64,000 bases of DNA from Elymus sibiricus (GCA_039707655.1 CM077668.1:397447630-397511629); one strand, 5' to 3'; counted from the stretch's first letter, positions 46,092-58,232 are shown. The notes: a model not told the origin generated them from the sequence alone. Translations and numbers: made by a program.

Positions 46092-46163
46092 AAGAAAAGC
46101 AACGTTCCTACGTTGTAGACTGTTTGGGGAAAGAAAAGTAACGTTCCTACGTTGTAGACTGTT
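46092..46163. repeat. 39-bp tandem duplication
   Basis: AAGAAAAG(C/T)AACGTTCCTA, a CGTTGTAGACTGTTT block and a short spacer occur at 46092-46125 and 46131-46164. The second copy runs into TGATTCATAGGATTAG, which has a short inverse counterpart (CTGTGAATCAAAG, about 46375-46387). A small hAT-like MITE at about 46153-46388 is possible but not well supported. Confidence 0.6.
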
Positions 46164-46439
46164 TGATTCATAGGATTAGAGTCATTAGAAAAAGTTCTTA
46201 ATGATTGTTTTGCACTAAAAATTTCATCCGCTTTAACATCTTTGTATAATTCCTTTGTTTTTCCTCTACATCAAACACTCTTTGATCCAAATTCTTGTGG
46301 TTTCCAGACCTATAGGATTGAAGGTACCATACCACTTTAGTCTCGTATTTTTCTATTCCTACGTTTTGGAATGGCTGTGAATCAAAGAAGCCCAGAACAT
46401 TATAAATATATTTTTATATATATTGTCCTCTTAAAGATG

Positions 46440-47470
46440 AAGAACTTTTTGACAGTACTGAAAACCGTCAGTGCCCTCGGTAGGGTGGAGAGCGCGAACG
46501 AAAATACCAAAGGGGATCGCACACGGGGAGTTTACCTAGGTTCGGTCCCTATGATCGATGTAATACCCTACTCCTGCTTTGCTTTTGATTAATAATGGGA
46601 CCGCCTCGTGTGAGCGGTTACATATATGAGATGGTGATCGCTACCAAGGTGTTGACTACGAGTCAGATGCTCTCGGACTACCAGTAGCCTCGACTTATAA
46701 AGGAGGACGAGAGCTGGGGTTTACAGGTTTCCTAACTGACCTCCACCCTGAATTGGACGAAAGATTCTTGGCTTGCACGTCATGATGATGTTTCTCCAGA
46801 AGTCGGGCTTCCTGCCAAGCGAAGGGACCTAGCCCACAGCCATGCCTCCTAGGCCCTGACGCCGGCCTATTCACAGGTTTCCCAGCCAATGGGCCACCCC
46901 CGGTGTAGTACACCATCAATAGCTGCCGAGCCTGTCTAGAGTTTTGGAAAAAACTCTTCTCAATGAAGAAATTCAAGCGGGCTCCTTTGTGTCGAATGAA
47001 TGAGTTGGTCCGGTTTCTGGAGATCTGGCTCCCAGACTCGCATATTTGAGGTTTCGGGCTTTAGGGTGTCTCGCTTCTAGTAGTCGGGTGGACATTGTAC
47101 GGACTCCGGCCTCCTGGTCCGCGTTGGGCTCCTGGTCTCGACGAAGTTGCACTTTGACCATCAAGCCTAAGGGTGTATCCGTACAGATCATGTTGCAGTT
47201 GGCTTGTAACGAAGATTGAGGCGTGTCATGATTGCGCACGCCAGTCACGTTCCATCACTGCTGCCGTAACGATAGGAAGACAACCAATTGGCTCCGCAAG
47301 GACTCTTGTTATTGGTGTCGAGAAGTTCAACATGGACCGCGAAGATTCGTAGGCCAACCTTCTTCTCCCCGTATCATCGCGGATCTCCTCTCTCGTGTGA
47401 GCGGTTACAGATATGAGATAGTGATCGCTACCGAGGTGTTGACTATGAGTTAGATGCTCTCAGACTCGGG
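46440..47470. repeat. LTR-like fragments with a ~70-bp direct repeat
   Basis: The start resembles a Gypsy LTR in minus orientation (GTTTACCTAGGTTCGGTCCC and TAATACCCTACTCCTGC, compare 34100-34170). A sequence beginning GTGTGAGCGGTTACATATATGAGAT (46609-46680) is repeated with about eight changes at 47396-47466. The sequence between has no gene. This is probably the remains of one or two partial LTRs; I cannot define termini. Confidence 0.45.
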
Positions 47471-47635
47471 CGGCAGGGTCCATTCTTTTGGAGACCCTGA
47501 TAAAATTCAAGTTGGACCAAGTATCATCAAGAGAAGTGTGTCCTGATCTCTCCTCAGTCTAGGCCTTTTCTATGGTTTCCTTGTAATAATCAGGAGCTCT
47601 GAACCAAGCAAGCTCAAATTTGAAAGTTAATGAAT

Positions 47636-47837
47636 GGGTGTAGCTAGGTCTCAGTTGACTGAGACTTGGTTAAGTCTCAGTCAAGTGGTATAGTAGTATA
47701 GAAGAAGAAAAAAGAAAACTAAAAAGAAAAAATTTGTACGAATCTTCATGCAGGATCAAAGGAATATAGCATCAACTGAGACATAACGTATCGACTGAGA
47801 CATAACGTCTCAGTCGACTGAGACTTAGCAAAACTGG
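47636..47837. mobile_element. 202-bp MITE with 8-bp target duplication
   Basis: TAATGAAT at 47628-47635 and 47838-47845 flanks a foldback sequence. The left side has GCTAGGTCTCAGTTGACTGAGACTT; the complement of the right side has GCTAAGTCTCAGTCGACTGAGAC. TCTCAGT(T/C)GACTGAGA is itself palindromic, so each arm folds on its own too. The 8-bp duplication, perhaps 9 with a T/G mismatch, suggests hAT or Mutator affinity. Confidence 0.75.
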
Positions 47838-48194
47838 TAATGAATAGATTAGAAGTTTTTCTCGGAAAAAGAACACAGGGAACTACCCTCTGCGAACAGA
47901 CGTGTCAAAAAATCCTATAGAAACAGATTTGATATTAGCAAAATGCCACTTGTTTTATTCCAGAGGGGGTCTTTCTTGAGGATGAAGAAAAAAGACTAGG
48001 TCCGATAGGATTTTCTTTCCCTCTAATTAGCATTTTTGAGCTACAAAAGATGAGAGACACGACATCGACGCGGAAAAGAACTAGTGACCGTTTCGTGACC
48101 GTAATGACTTTAGACTCCGTACGTGTTTGGAAGGAGAGAACGTCTGTTATTTCTCAACACGACTACTACTCCACCACAGATACACTTTGGCATC

Positions 48195-49740
48195 CCGCAT
48201 CTCGCAGATCGGCGCCGACGCCGGACGCGACCGCCTGAGCAACCTCCGCGACGGCGTCATCGGCCACATGCTCTCCTTCCTCGACGCCAAGGAGGCCGGC
48301 CGCGCCGCGGCGCTCTCGTCGCGCTGGCGCGACGTCTTGGGCAGCGTCCACACCGTCTCCCTGGAGCAGCCGGAACGGCCCTACTTCATGTACGACCGCG
48401 ATAGCCTGTACGACCACGGCGTGGTGCGGCACCTCATCGCCGCCGTCACTGCCGCCCTCTTTTCGCGCGACCGGCGCCCCTACCCTGCCGCCGCCGCGGT
48501 GCCCCTGCGCGCGCTCCGCGTGTGCCTGGAATGGTACGACGACCAGTCCACGGTGGACCTGTGCCTCTCCTACGCCCTGAGGCATGCCGCCCCCGAATTT
48601 GACCTCGACCTCCGCTTCGGCCGCGACTCCGTTCGCAGTCGCTGCGACCGCTTGGACGCCGATGTCGATGTCGCCGCCGATAGCCCAGTCGAGGTTCGAG
48701 CCGTCGCTGTGAATCCGCCGAGGAAGTCTCCCGAGTCTGACGAACATTCCCACGGGGTGCGCCCCGAAGACGAAGACGATGTCTCGTCCAGCGACGACGA
48801 CGACGAGAGGGTTGCTCGACCGTTGAATCGGCCGTCCCTATAGTACACCGTACTGAGTGGGCTCTTCTCCTGTGCCACGCTGCGATCCCTCCGCCTCGGC
48901 TACTGCAGGCTCTCCCCGCCGGTGGCCATCAGGCTGCCATCGCTCGAGACGCTCCTTCTCACCCACGTCCCCGACGAGGAGGAGCATCTGCAGAGGCTCA
49001 TCTCCGCCTGCCCGCGGCTTGCGGACCTGACGCTCGAGGCCTGCGGCATGGTGACTGCGCTCTCCCTCCTGGACAACGCGCGACTCCGTAGGCTGGCCCT
49101 CCGGTGCTGCCACAAGCTGGGCAGGCTCGCCGTCGACGCACCAGAGCTCCACTCCTTGGAGTATCGCGGCGCTGTCCCCGACAACTCATTCCTCTCCGTG
49201 CGTGGCGGCGGCGGCTTCCCGACCGTCACGTCGTGCAAGATCGACATCCTCGAGGAGGCCACGTCGGAGGAGGAGCTCGCCAATCTTGGCTCGTTCCTGC
49301 AACAGTTGGCCTCGACCACGAAACACCTCCACCTATGCTCCGCTCGCATGGGCTGCTGTTTCGTGAATCTCCCGGCGTTCCCTTCCCTCCGCCACCTCGA
49401 GCTGAACGGAAGTGTGCCGCGCAGCGATGACCCCGTCGTCGTCGCCGCATCGACGAGCAGCATTCTTATGCAGGCCCCAAACCTGGAGTTCCTGGCCCTC
49501 TTTTTCGAAGCAGCGCCTGGCATCGACGGCCATCACGCCGTCTTCGTCGACGGTGGGCACAGCAAGGGGGAGCTCCTCGACGCGCACCATCTCCACTACT
49601 CCCGGTACGACACCCTCGACTACGCGCCGGCGGTGGTCCCACCGTGCCTCGGGAGCCGGGTGAGGAAGATCGAGTTGCTGCAGTACCAGGGCGGCAAAGC
49701 GCAGAGGACGCTGGCCAGGTTCTTGCTCCGCTTCTTGGCT
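48195..49740 (+). pseudogene. F-box/LRR protein gene 2 (premature stop, truncated C terminus)
   Basis: The frame begins with an F-box (DRLSNLRDGVIGHMLSFLDA then a GRAAALSSRW block) near 48226-48340. There is no ATG at the expected place just upstream; CTCGCAG at 48201-48207 looks like a splice acceptor, so a first exon may lie further 5' or the start is lost. The frame is open to a TAG at 48841-48843, then continues in the same frame as leucine-rich repeats (LPSLETLLLTHV, PRLADLTLEACGM, FPSLRHLELNGSV). It departs from family sequence after RTLARFLLRFL near 49737, where CACTA sequence begins. The final ~50 residues of the family are missing. It diverges from F-box gene 1 with about 2.9 kb between their N termini. 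Confidence 0.8.
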
Positions 49741-50159
49741 GCAGTACCAGGGTGGCACCAACCGGGACTAAAGGCCCCCCTTTAGTCCCGGTGCGAGGCA
49801 CCAACCGGGACTAAAGTTCGTTTTCAGCAGCCCAAAGGGCGGGAAACCCAGGCCTTTAGTTCTGGTTGGTGGCTCGGACCGGGACTAAAGGGGGGGCCTT
49901 TAGTCCCGGTCTTAGCCACCAACCGGGACTAAAGGGTGGCACAGCCGTGGGGTGGTGAAAGTTTAGTCCCACCTCGCCAAGCGAGAGGAGATCGCACCGG
50001 TTTATATACGCGGCTGCAATCTCTCTCCCAAGCTCCTCTCTAAAGCAGGCAGTTAATTGCCTAACCTCTGCCCTGTTGGGCCTACTAGCCCCGCGGGCCT
50101 GCATCCTGGCCCATATATAGTTGCGTTTCTAGTCGTATGCAGGCCGTGGTGTCTGCTAG

Positions 50160-50470
50160 TAGGCGGGTATTTTTATTTTATTTTTTATGTTATTTTTTGC
50201 ATATGTTATGTTTTTTTTATTTTTTATGTTATTTTTTGCATATGTTATGTCAATTTTAATATTCTTTCATAACCACTATAAAATATATGGCACATGTTAT
50301 GTCTTTTTATTTTTTATGTTATGGCAATTTTAATTTTTTGCATATGTTATGTCTTTTTATTTTTTATGTTATTTTTTTTGTTATGGCAATTTTAATTTTT
50401 TGCACATGTTATGTTTTTTTTATTTTTTATGTTATTTTTTGCATATGTTATGTCAATTTTATAGAGAGGA
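50160..50470 (+). repeat. T-rich minisatellite in the CACTA element
   Basis: Blocks such as TTATTTTTTATGTTATTTTT, TGCATATGTTATG and TCAATTTTAA repeat about five times with changes. Apparent open frames here (F/Y/C/I-rich) are artefacts. Confidence 0.75.
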
Positions 50471-51033
50471 GCGGGCTTGAGGTAAAGTCGGAGGTATGTA
50501 CCTCATTTTTATATAATTTTAAGTTAATATTATTTTGATCATAACTAGAGTTTTATAAAAGTTTTTTAGTTGATTCTTTTTGCTATTGAAGAATATTATA
50601 GTTCTGTTTTAGTTGATCATAACTAGAATTTTATATAACTTTATTCTTTGACACATCAGGTGGTGGTTTGTCAATATGTTTTTGAAAATATTGAGCAACC
50701 AACCGGTGCTCAGAAGACATTCATATTTTGTTTGGACATAATTGCATTGATTAACTCCTCTGTATAATTAAAATACTAAAAGGATATGAATAATTGAAAT
50801 TTCATAACTTAATAAATAATTATTCTAAAATCATGTTTTAAATGCCAAAATGCCCTAGCTAGCTCTTACAAAGATTCCCTCCGGTTTGTCCGAAGTGGCA
50901 CTTTCCAGTTATAAGTCCGGAAACTCACACTAGAGAGAAAGTGATGGCGGTGAAGCCGGTCACATCCCAGAGCTAGTGGGATCTTGGGGTATAAAACTAT
51001 TTCTTCGCGTGTGTCCCTTGCTTATTGCGCCAT

Positions 51034-53428
51034 TGAAAGAACATGCGGTGCCCCCATGTTTGGTTTTGGTAATTGATGACAATTCCTATGGACTAATGGT
51101 TGCCTTGAGTTATATTTGAAGGGTTTGTCCATAGGCATTGCTTGAAGACCATTTGTTGGTTTCAAGGTTATTAGAAGAAGAATATGTGTTGACCAAGGTT
51201 CTATTCAAGGATTTATCCAAAGATTGGTCATGTTGATCAAGACTAAGTCAAAGAGTGAATCAAGTTGATCAACACACAAAGCGTAGAAGATGTACCGAGA
51301 GGGATCAAGTGATCCCATGGTATGGTAAGTATTGTCTATTACGCTTTGTGTACTAACCCGTGGTCTATGTGAGAATTGTTTGTGGGGTTAGGTATGTTTC
51401 CATGGGCATGCATCAAAAGGAAGATATCATACAACCCATGAAGGATAACATCAAGTGGTGATCGTCATCAAGGTTGCGGTTTGCAAGTTCAAGTGGAGCA
51501 TCATCAAGAGATCACATGCTTGAAGCTTGCCGTCCATTGTGGTGACAATGGACTTGTGAAGATGTGCCAAAGAGTGGCTCACCCATAGTGGAGTATGGGG
51601 GAGCAATCTACTAGTCTTCATCGAGCCAGCGCAATCAAGAAAGGTGGTCCAACTTGAGGAGATCAAGATCGTCATCATCTAGCTCAAGTGGACTATGTGC
51701 AAGGCAAAGGTTTGCCCTTGATAGGTTTTCTATTTTACCGGTCTCATGGTGGTAGTTGGGAGACCGGGTTATAGGATCGATAGCCGTACTATCAAGGGGG
51801 GCTCTCGTATGAGTAGCTTGATCGTATCGTTCATAGAGAGCTCAAACCATTGCATCCTTGCATCATCTTTCTTGGTTCTTTTTTGGTGTTTCTCTTTGTG
51901 AGTTTTAGAGCTTTTGGTCATCTTCATGACAAGCTCGAGTTCATCAAAAACGGAGTTCATTTGCATCTTCTTTGATGTTTTCGATGTTGGAGTGTTTGCC
52001 GGTTCTTCATTCATAGAGGTTTCACATCTCTATATCTTTGGCATTTTTTCTACTGCCTCTTCTTACTATAACCGGTACTACCGGTGTCTGGAGCGGTTGT
52101 ACCGCTCCGGACTTAGCCACCACAGGAGCGCTGGTCTGGCGGTTGCACCGGCACAACCACCGCCCCAACCACCGCTATGGGGTGAACCCCTTCTGTATGA
52201 GAGGCGGTTGTTGGGCGGTGGTGGAGCGGTAGTTCCTGGTTGGCTCCGGCCGACCGGTACTACCGGTGGCTCCACCGGTTGTACCGCCTGGTACTCTGCT
52301 TCAGGGGATCCCGCAAAAAGCGGTTGTACCGGTCCTTGGACCGGTTGTACCGCTCCCGTGTTTTTCTGCAACATAACGGGCAGATTCGTGGGGTCCTATA
52401 AAAGGGGGTCTTCTTCCCCAATGGACCCAATCCTTCCAGCTCGTTTTTGCCCCCCATTGTTGACCTTCCTTGACCTTGCTATCTCTCAATCCCTCCAATT
52501 ATTCTTGCTAGTTCTTGCGGGAAAAGAGAGAGGAGATCTACATCCACATCTCCACCAATCACTTTCTCCTCTATGTGAGGGGAACCCCTTGGATCTAGAT
52601 CTTGGAGTTCTTTGTGCTCTCTTTCTTATTCTTCCTCTCATATTCCTCCATAGCTTTCGTTGCTTTGGTGGGATTTGAGAGTGAGGGACTTGGGCACTCC
52701 GTGTGCCCTTGCCATTGCATTTAGTGCATCGGTTTGAGTTCTCCACGGTGATACGTGGAAGTGAAAGTTGAGAAGCTTATTACTCTTGGGTGCTTGGTAC
52801 CCTAGAGCTTGTTCCTCTTGGGTGCTTGGGCGCCCTAGATGGTTGGTGGTGCTTCGGAGCTCAATCATTGTGGTGTAAAGCTCCGGGCAAGCGTCGGGGT
52901 CTCCAATTAGGTTGTGGAGATCGCCCCGAGCAATTTGACGGGTACCGGTGACCGCCCCCAAGGGTTGCCATTTGTACGGGCTCGGTGACCGCCCTCAAGG
53001 GTCCCTTAGTGGAATCACGACATCTTGCATTGTGCGAGGGCGTGAGGAGATTACGGTGGCCCTAGTGGCTTCTTGGGGAGCATTGTGCCTCCACACCGCT
53101 CCAAACGGAGAGTAGCATCCGCAAGGGTGTGAACTTCGGGATACATCGTCGTCTCCGCGTGCTTCGGTTATCTCTTACCCGAGCCCTTTACTTATGCACT
53201 TTACTTTGTGATAGCCATATTGTTTCTTGTTATATATCTTGCTATCACTTAGTTGCTTATCTTGCTTAGCATAAGTTGTTGGTGCACATAGGTGAGCCTA
53301 GTCGATTTAGGTTTTGTGCTTGACAAATTAAATGCTAGTTTTATTCCGCAATTGTTCAAGCCTAAACCGTAATTATTTTAAAGCGCCTATTCACCCCCCC
53401 CCCTCTAGGCGACATCCACGATCTTTCA
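51034..53428 (+). mobile_element. Solo LTR (~2.4 kb), probably Copia type
   Basis: Starts TGAAAGAACATGCGGTGCCC and ends CCACGATCTTTCA; TGAAAGA and TCTTTCA are inverted termini. Flanks are GCCAT (51029-51033) and ACCAT (53429-53433), a 5-bp duplication with one change. There is no internal region or second LTR, so it is a solo LTR left by LTR-LTR recombination. It interrupts the last codons of the CACTA transposase; joining across it continues the minus frame to a stop about a dozen codons on. Interior ACCGGTTGTACCG-type palindromes cluster at 52070-52365. From memory it resembles long Triticeae Copia LTRs (Maximus-like); the family is tentative. Confidence 0.8.
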
Positions 53429-53433
53429 ACCAT

Positions 53434-56400
53434 GGATAATCTTCATCATTTAACAGGATGCTTGGGTCAGTCTTCGCTCTGAAGGGAGAAATTTCATGAA
53501 ACTTTTCATAATCTTCTGACATGTCTGTCTTGTCCTCCACTCCCACGATGTTTCTTTTCCCTGAAAGAACTATGTGGCGCTTTGGCTCATCGTATGATGT
53601 ATTCGCTTCCTTATCTTTTCTTTTTCTCGGTTTGGTAGACATGTCCTTCACATAGAAAACCTGCGCCACATCATTGGCTAGGACGAATGGTTCGTCTGTG
53701 TACCCAAGATTTTTGAGATCCACTGTTGTCATTCCGTACTGCGGGTCTACCTGTACCCCGCCTCCTGACAGATTGACCCATTTGCACCGAAACAAAGGGA
53801 CCTTAAAATCACGTCCATAGTCAAGTTCCCATATGTCCTCTATGTAACCATAATATGTGTCATTTGCCCTATTGGTGTTTGCTGCATCAAAGCGAACACC
53901 ACTGTTTTGGTTGGTGCTCTTTTTATCTTGGGCGATCGTGTAAAATGTACTCCCATTTATCTCGTACCCTTGGAAAGTCAATACAGTCAAAGATGGTGTC
54001 CTGGCCAACAAGTACAGCTCATCTCCAACAGTGGTGTTACCCATGAGATGTGTTTGCAACCAACCGCCGAAAGTCCCCATGTGTTCACGTGTAATCCAGT
54101 CGTTAGACTGCTCCGGGTGTTTGGAGCATAGAATATTCTTGTGTTCATTGATATACGGGGCCACCAAGGTAGAATTCTGTAGAACTGTGTAGTGTGCTTG
54201 CGCCCAAGAATGCCGTCCCTACATATTATTGAGTTCAGTCCTAGCGTGCCTTTTCCACCCAGTCTCCCCTCATGCCGTGATTCAGGAACACCAATCGGCT
54301 TAAGGTCAGGAATAAAGTCAACACAAAACTCAATGACCTCCTCTGTTTGATGGCCCGTGTGGAGATGCTTCCTTCTGGCCTAGCACGGTTACGAACATAT
54401 TTCTTTAAGACTCCCATGAACCTCTCAAAGGGGAACATATTATGTAGAAATACAGGACCCAGAATTGCAATCTCGTCGACTAGGTGAACTAGGACGTGCG
54501 TCATAATATTGAAGAAGGATGGTGGGAATACCAACTCGAAACTGACAAGACATTGGACCAAATCATTATGTAACCTTGGTAGGATTTCTGGATCGATTAC
54601 CTTCTGAGAAATTGCATTGAGGAATGCACATAGCTTCACAATGGCTAATCGAACATTTTCTGGTAGAAGCCCCCTCAATGCAACTGGAAGCAGTTGCGTC
54701 ATATTTACGTGGCAGTCATGAGACTTTAGGTTTTGAAATTTTTTCTCTGCCATATTTATTATTCCCTTTATATTCGACGAGAAGCCAGACGGGACCTTGA
54801 TACTGAGCAGGCATTCAAAAAAGATTTCCTTCTCTGCTTTGGTAAGAGCGTAGCTGGCAGGACTTTCATACTGCTTTGGATGCATGCCGTCTTTTTCGTT
54901 CATACGTTGCTGGTCCTCCCGTGCCTCCGGTGTATCTTTGGTCTTCCCATACACGCCCAAGAAGCCTAGAAGGTTCACGCAAAGATTCTTCGTCACGTGC
55001 ATCACGTCGATTGCAGATCGGACCTCTAGGTCTTTCCAATAGGGTAGGTCCCAAAATATAGATTTCTTCTTCCACATGGGTGCGTGTCCGTCAGCGTCAT
55101 TCGTAACAGATTGTCCGCCAGGACCCTTTCCAAAGATTACTTGTAAATCCTTGACCATATCAAATGTATCATCACCAGTACGGAGGACATGCTTCTTCCG
55201 GTGATCTGCCTCACCTTTGAAATGCTTGCCTTTCTTTCTTAAGGCATGCTTGGTCGGAAGAAATCGACGATGTCCCAGATACACATTCTTCTTACATTTA
55301 TCCAAATATATACTTTCGGTCTCATCTAAACAGTACGTGCATGCGTGCTATCCCTTGTTTGTCTGTCCTGAATGGTTACTAAGAGCAGGCCAATCATTGA
55401 TGGTAACAAACAGCAACGCTCGCAGGTCAAATTCCTGCTGTTTGTGCTCATCCCACGCACGTACACCTTCTATACTCCCCAACTGTAAAAGTTCTTCAAC
55501 CAATGGCCTTAGGTACACATCAATGTCGTTGCCGGGTTGCTTGGGGCCTTGGATGAGCACTGGCATCATAATGAACTTCCGCTTCATGCACAACCAAGGA
55601 GGAAGGTTATAGATACATAGAGTCACAGGCCAGGTGCTATGATTGCTGCTCTGCTCCCCAAAAGGATTAATGCCATCTGCACTTAAACCAAACCATAAGT
55701 TCCTTGCGTCACCTGCAAAGTCCGGCCACTTTCTCTCGATTTTTCTTCACTGCGACCCATCAGCGGGTACTCTCAACTTCCCGTCTTTCTTACGGTCTTC
55801 TTTGTGCCATCGCAACAACTTGGCACGCTCTTTGTTTCTGAACAGACGTTTCAACCGTGGTATTATAGGAGCATACCACATCACCTTGGCAGGAACCCTC
55901 TTCCTGGGGCGCTCGCCCTCAACATCACCAGGGTCATCTCGTCTGATCTTATACCGCAATGCACCGCATATCGGGCATGCATTCAAATTCTCGTACTCCT
56001 CACCGCGGTAGAGGATGCAGTCATTAGGGCATGCATGTATCTTCTGCACCTCTAATCCTAGAGGGCAGAGAACCTTCTTTGCTTCGTACGTACTGTCAGG
56101 CAATTCGTTATCCTTTGGAAGCTTCTTCTTCATTATTTTCAGTAGCTTCCCAAATCCCTTGTCAGATACACCATTCTCTGCCTTCCATTGCAGCAATTCC
56201 AGTGCGGTACCGAGCTTTGTGTTGCCATCTTCGCAATTTGGGTACAACCTTTTTTGTGATCCTCTAACATGCGATCGAACTTCAACTTCTCCCTTTCACT
56301 TTCGCATCTTCTCTGTGCATCAACAATGACCCGGCGAAGATCATCATCGGGCACATCTGGTGCCTCTTGATCTTCAGCTTCCCCCGTTGCAGTATCACCG

Positions 56401-56693
56401 TATTCAGGGAACATAGGATAGTTGTCATCATCCTCTTCTTCTTCGTTGTCTTCCATCATAACCCCTCTTTCTCCGTGCTTGGTCCAAACATTACAGTGTG
56501 GTATGAAACCCTTCTTAAGCAGGTGGAAGTGAAGGGTTTTTGAGTCAGAGTAATCCTTCGTATTCTCACAGATAGTACATGGACAATACATAAAACCATT
56601 CTGCTTGTTTGCCTCAGCCACATCGAGAAAATTATGCAGGCCCGTAATGTAGTCGGAGGTGCGTCGGTCACCGTACATCCATTGCCGGTTCAT
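53434..56693 (-). pseudogene. CACTA TNP2-type transposase (degenerate)
   Basis: Reads from about 56693. The N-terminal transposase-associated domain has DYITGLHNFLDVAEANK and a CPCTIC zinc-ligand-like motif. An acidic linker, a CPNDCILYRGEEYENLNACP zinc-finger-like stretch near 55990, and the TNP2 core (DGINPFGEQSSNHSTWPVTL, LPYWKDLEVRSAIDVMHV) follow. DUF4218-like (LVHLVDEIAILGPVFLHNMF) and DUF4216-like (VPLFRCKWVNLSGGGVQVD) C-terminal parts complete it. TNP2 transposases cut CACTA ends. Stops occur at about 55747 (TGA for Trp) and 55350 (TAG), and frameshifts near 56240 and 54330. The last codons are split by the solo LTR. Confidence 0.85.
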
Positions 56694-56920
56694 CTGCGTG
56701 CCTTATATAATTAAGTATATCAAAAACCATTACAGAACATCAGGAATAGAGAAATGACCAAATTAATACAAGTTCATCATCACATTAAAACCAAAGTACA
56801 GTAGTGATCAAATGTTATTACTAAAAAAATAAATACATAAAGTTCATACATAGTTGTCATAGAACAACATACAGCTCTCTAGACCATCTAATTAAAACAT
56901 ACATTGAAACTAACATACAA

Positions 56921-57375
56921 CTATGTAAAACATTTAAATGCAACAACAAATGCGATAAAAATCGCAACTAAGGTAACAATTGATCCAACAGCATAATGAT
57001 ACCAAGCCTCATTATCAAATGCATATTTTCTAATCTTTCTAATCTTCAAGTGCATTGCATCCATCTGTATCTTGTGTAGATCGACGACATCGGCAACATG
57101 CAACTCCAATTTCATCTTCTCTTCTTCAACTCTTTTCAATTTTTCTTTCAAATAATTGTTTTCTTTTTCAACTACATTTAACCTCTCGACAAGAGGGTCG
57201 GTTGGAATTTCCGGTTCACATACCTTCTAGATAAAGACATCTATGTCAAGTTGGTCGGCATAATTGTCATAAACACTAAATGAAACAAATAGTTATAAAA
57301 GATAATATACCACATCCGAATCATAAACCGGACGAGAGCCGACGGGGGTGGATACCAAAACCATGGCACTATATA
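56921..57375 (-). pseudogene. Second CACTA protein, coiled coil plus membrane-like segment
   Basis: A minus-strand block starting near ATG 57366 (MVLVSTPVGSRPVYDSD) has an intron-like gap, then a Glu/Lys-rich coiled coil (KENNYLKEKLKRVEEEKMK) and a hydrophobic tail (AVGSIVTLVAIFIAFVVAF) ending at 56921. A TAG lies near 57228, so either splicing removes it or the copy is broken. Such a small protein next to TNP2 is common in grass CACTA elements; its role is not established and I do not equate it with TNPA. Confidence 0.5.
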
Positions 57376-58200
57376 ATAACAAACAATAATACAAGTAAGA
57401 AAATTATACAAGTAGCTATATAAATCATATAAGTAAGAATTTTTTCTTTAAAAAAAGAGATAAGAACAAGAGGCTCACCACGGTGGTGCTGGCGACGAGA
57501 TCGGCGCGGGCGATCGACGGCGGTGAGGACGGGGACGGGACGGCACCCTACACATGTGCAAACTAAGAAGTTAATTTGAGCTCAAATTGTGCATCTAAAT
57601 CAAATAAACTCACACATACACTCCTCCACTAAAACCCACAAACCACACTACTTCTAGAGCATTTGAAATGAGCTAAACTAGCAGTGAGAGATGAAAGGAT
57701 GAAGTTGCTAACCTTTTTAGAACACTTGGATAGTTGGTGCACCGCCAAACCTAGACAAATCTTGGGGAAAATGGAGCTTGGAGGTCGAGCTTAGAGAGGA
57801 GAAAGCTTAAGTGTGGCTCGGGCATTTCATCAAACATTCATGTGCATAGGAGGTGAGAACAGAGTAGCACACACCTCTCACACGCCGTCCGGCCAAAAAA
57901 CAGAGGAGTGAGCGCGCAAGGACGAGCATATATATAGGCATCTTTTTAGTCCCGGTTGGTGTCTAGAATCGGGACTGAAGACTGACCTTTAGTCCCGGTT
58001 TCAGACACCAACCGGGACAAAAGGGGTTGCGCCAGGAGCGAGGCCCTTTAGTCCCGGTTGATGGCTGGAACCGGGACTAAAGGTCCCAGCCGAACCGGGA
58101 CTGGTGCCTGCCGAGGCTCGGCCGGCGTCCTGGCCGCTCGAACCGGGACTGATGCACGCATTAGTCCCGGTTCATAAGTCGACCGGGACTGTTGCTCTGA
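57376..58200. repeat. CACTA subterminal region
   Basis: Non-coding. At 57945-58195 the motif ACCGGGACTAAAGG or its complement occurs about ten times, with spacing and orientation that would allow hairpins. These are the expected binding sites for element-encoded proteins. Confidence 0.7.
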
Positions 58201-58232
58201 TCTGGCAAAAACCAATGCCCTGTTTTCTAGTG

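Larger units (their letters stand above)
49753..58232 (-). mobile_element. CACTA transposon (TNP2 type), left terminus missing, with nested solo LTR
   Basis: The right end reads, on the minus strand from 58232, CACTAGAAAACAGGGCATTG, the CACTA terminus. Subterminal ACCGGGACTAAAGG motifs in both orientations cluster at 57945-58195 and 49757-49945, as in this superfamily. The element codes on the minus strand for a TNP2-like transposase and a small second protein. No CACTA terminus is present on the left: motif-bearing sequence abuts the F-box gene at about 49753. The right flank (AGA, 58233-58235) lies in a LINE, but the rest of that LINE is not on the left. A solo LTR occupies 51034-53428. The element is immobile. 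Confidence 0.85.
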
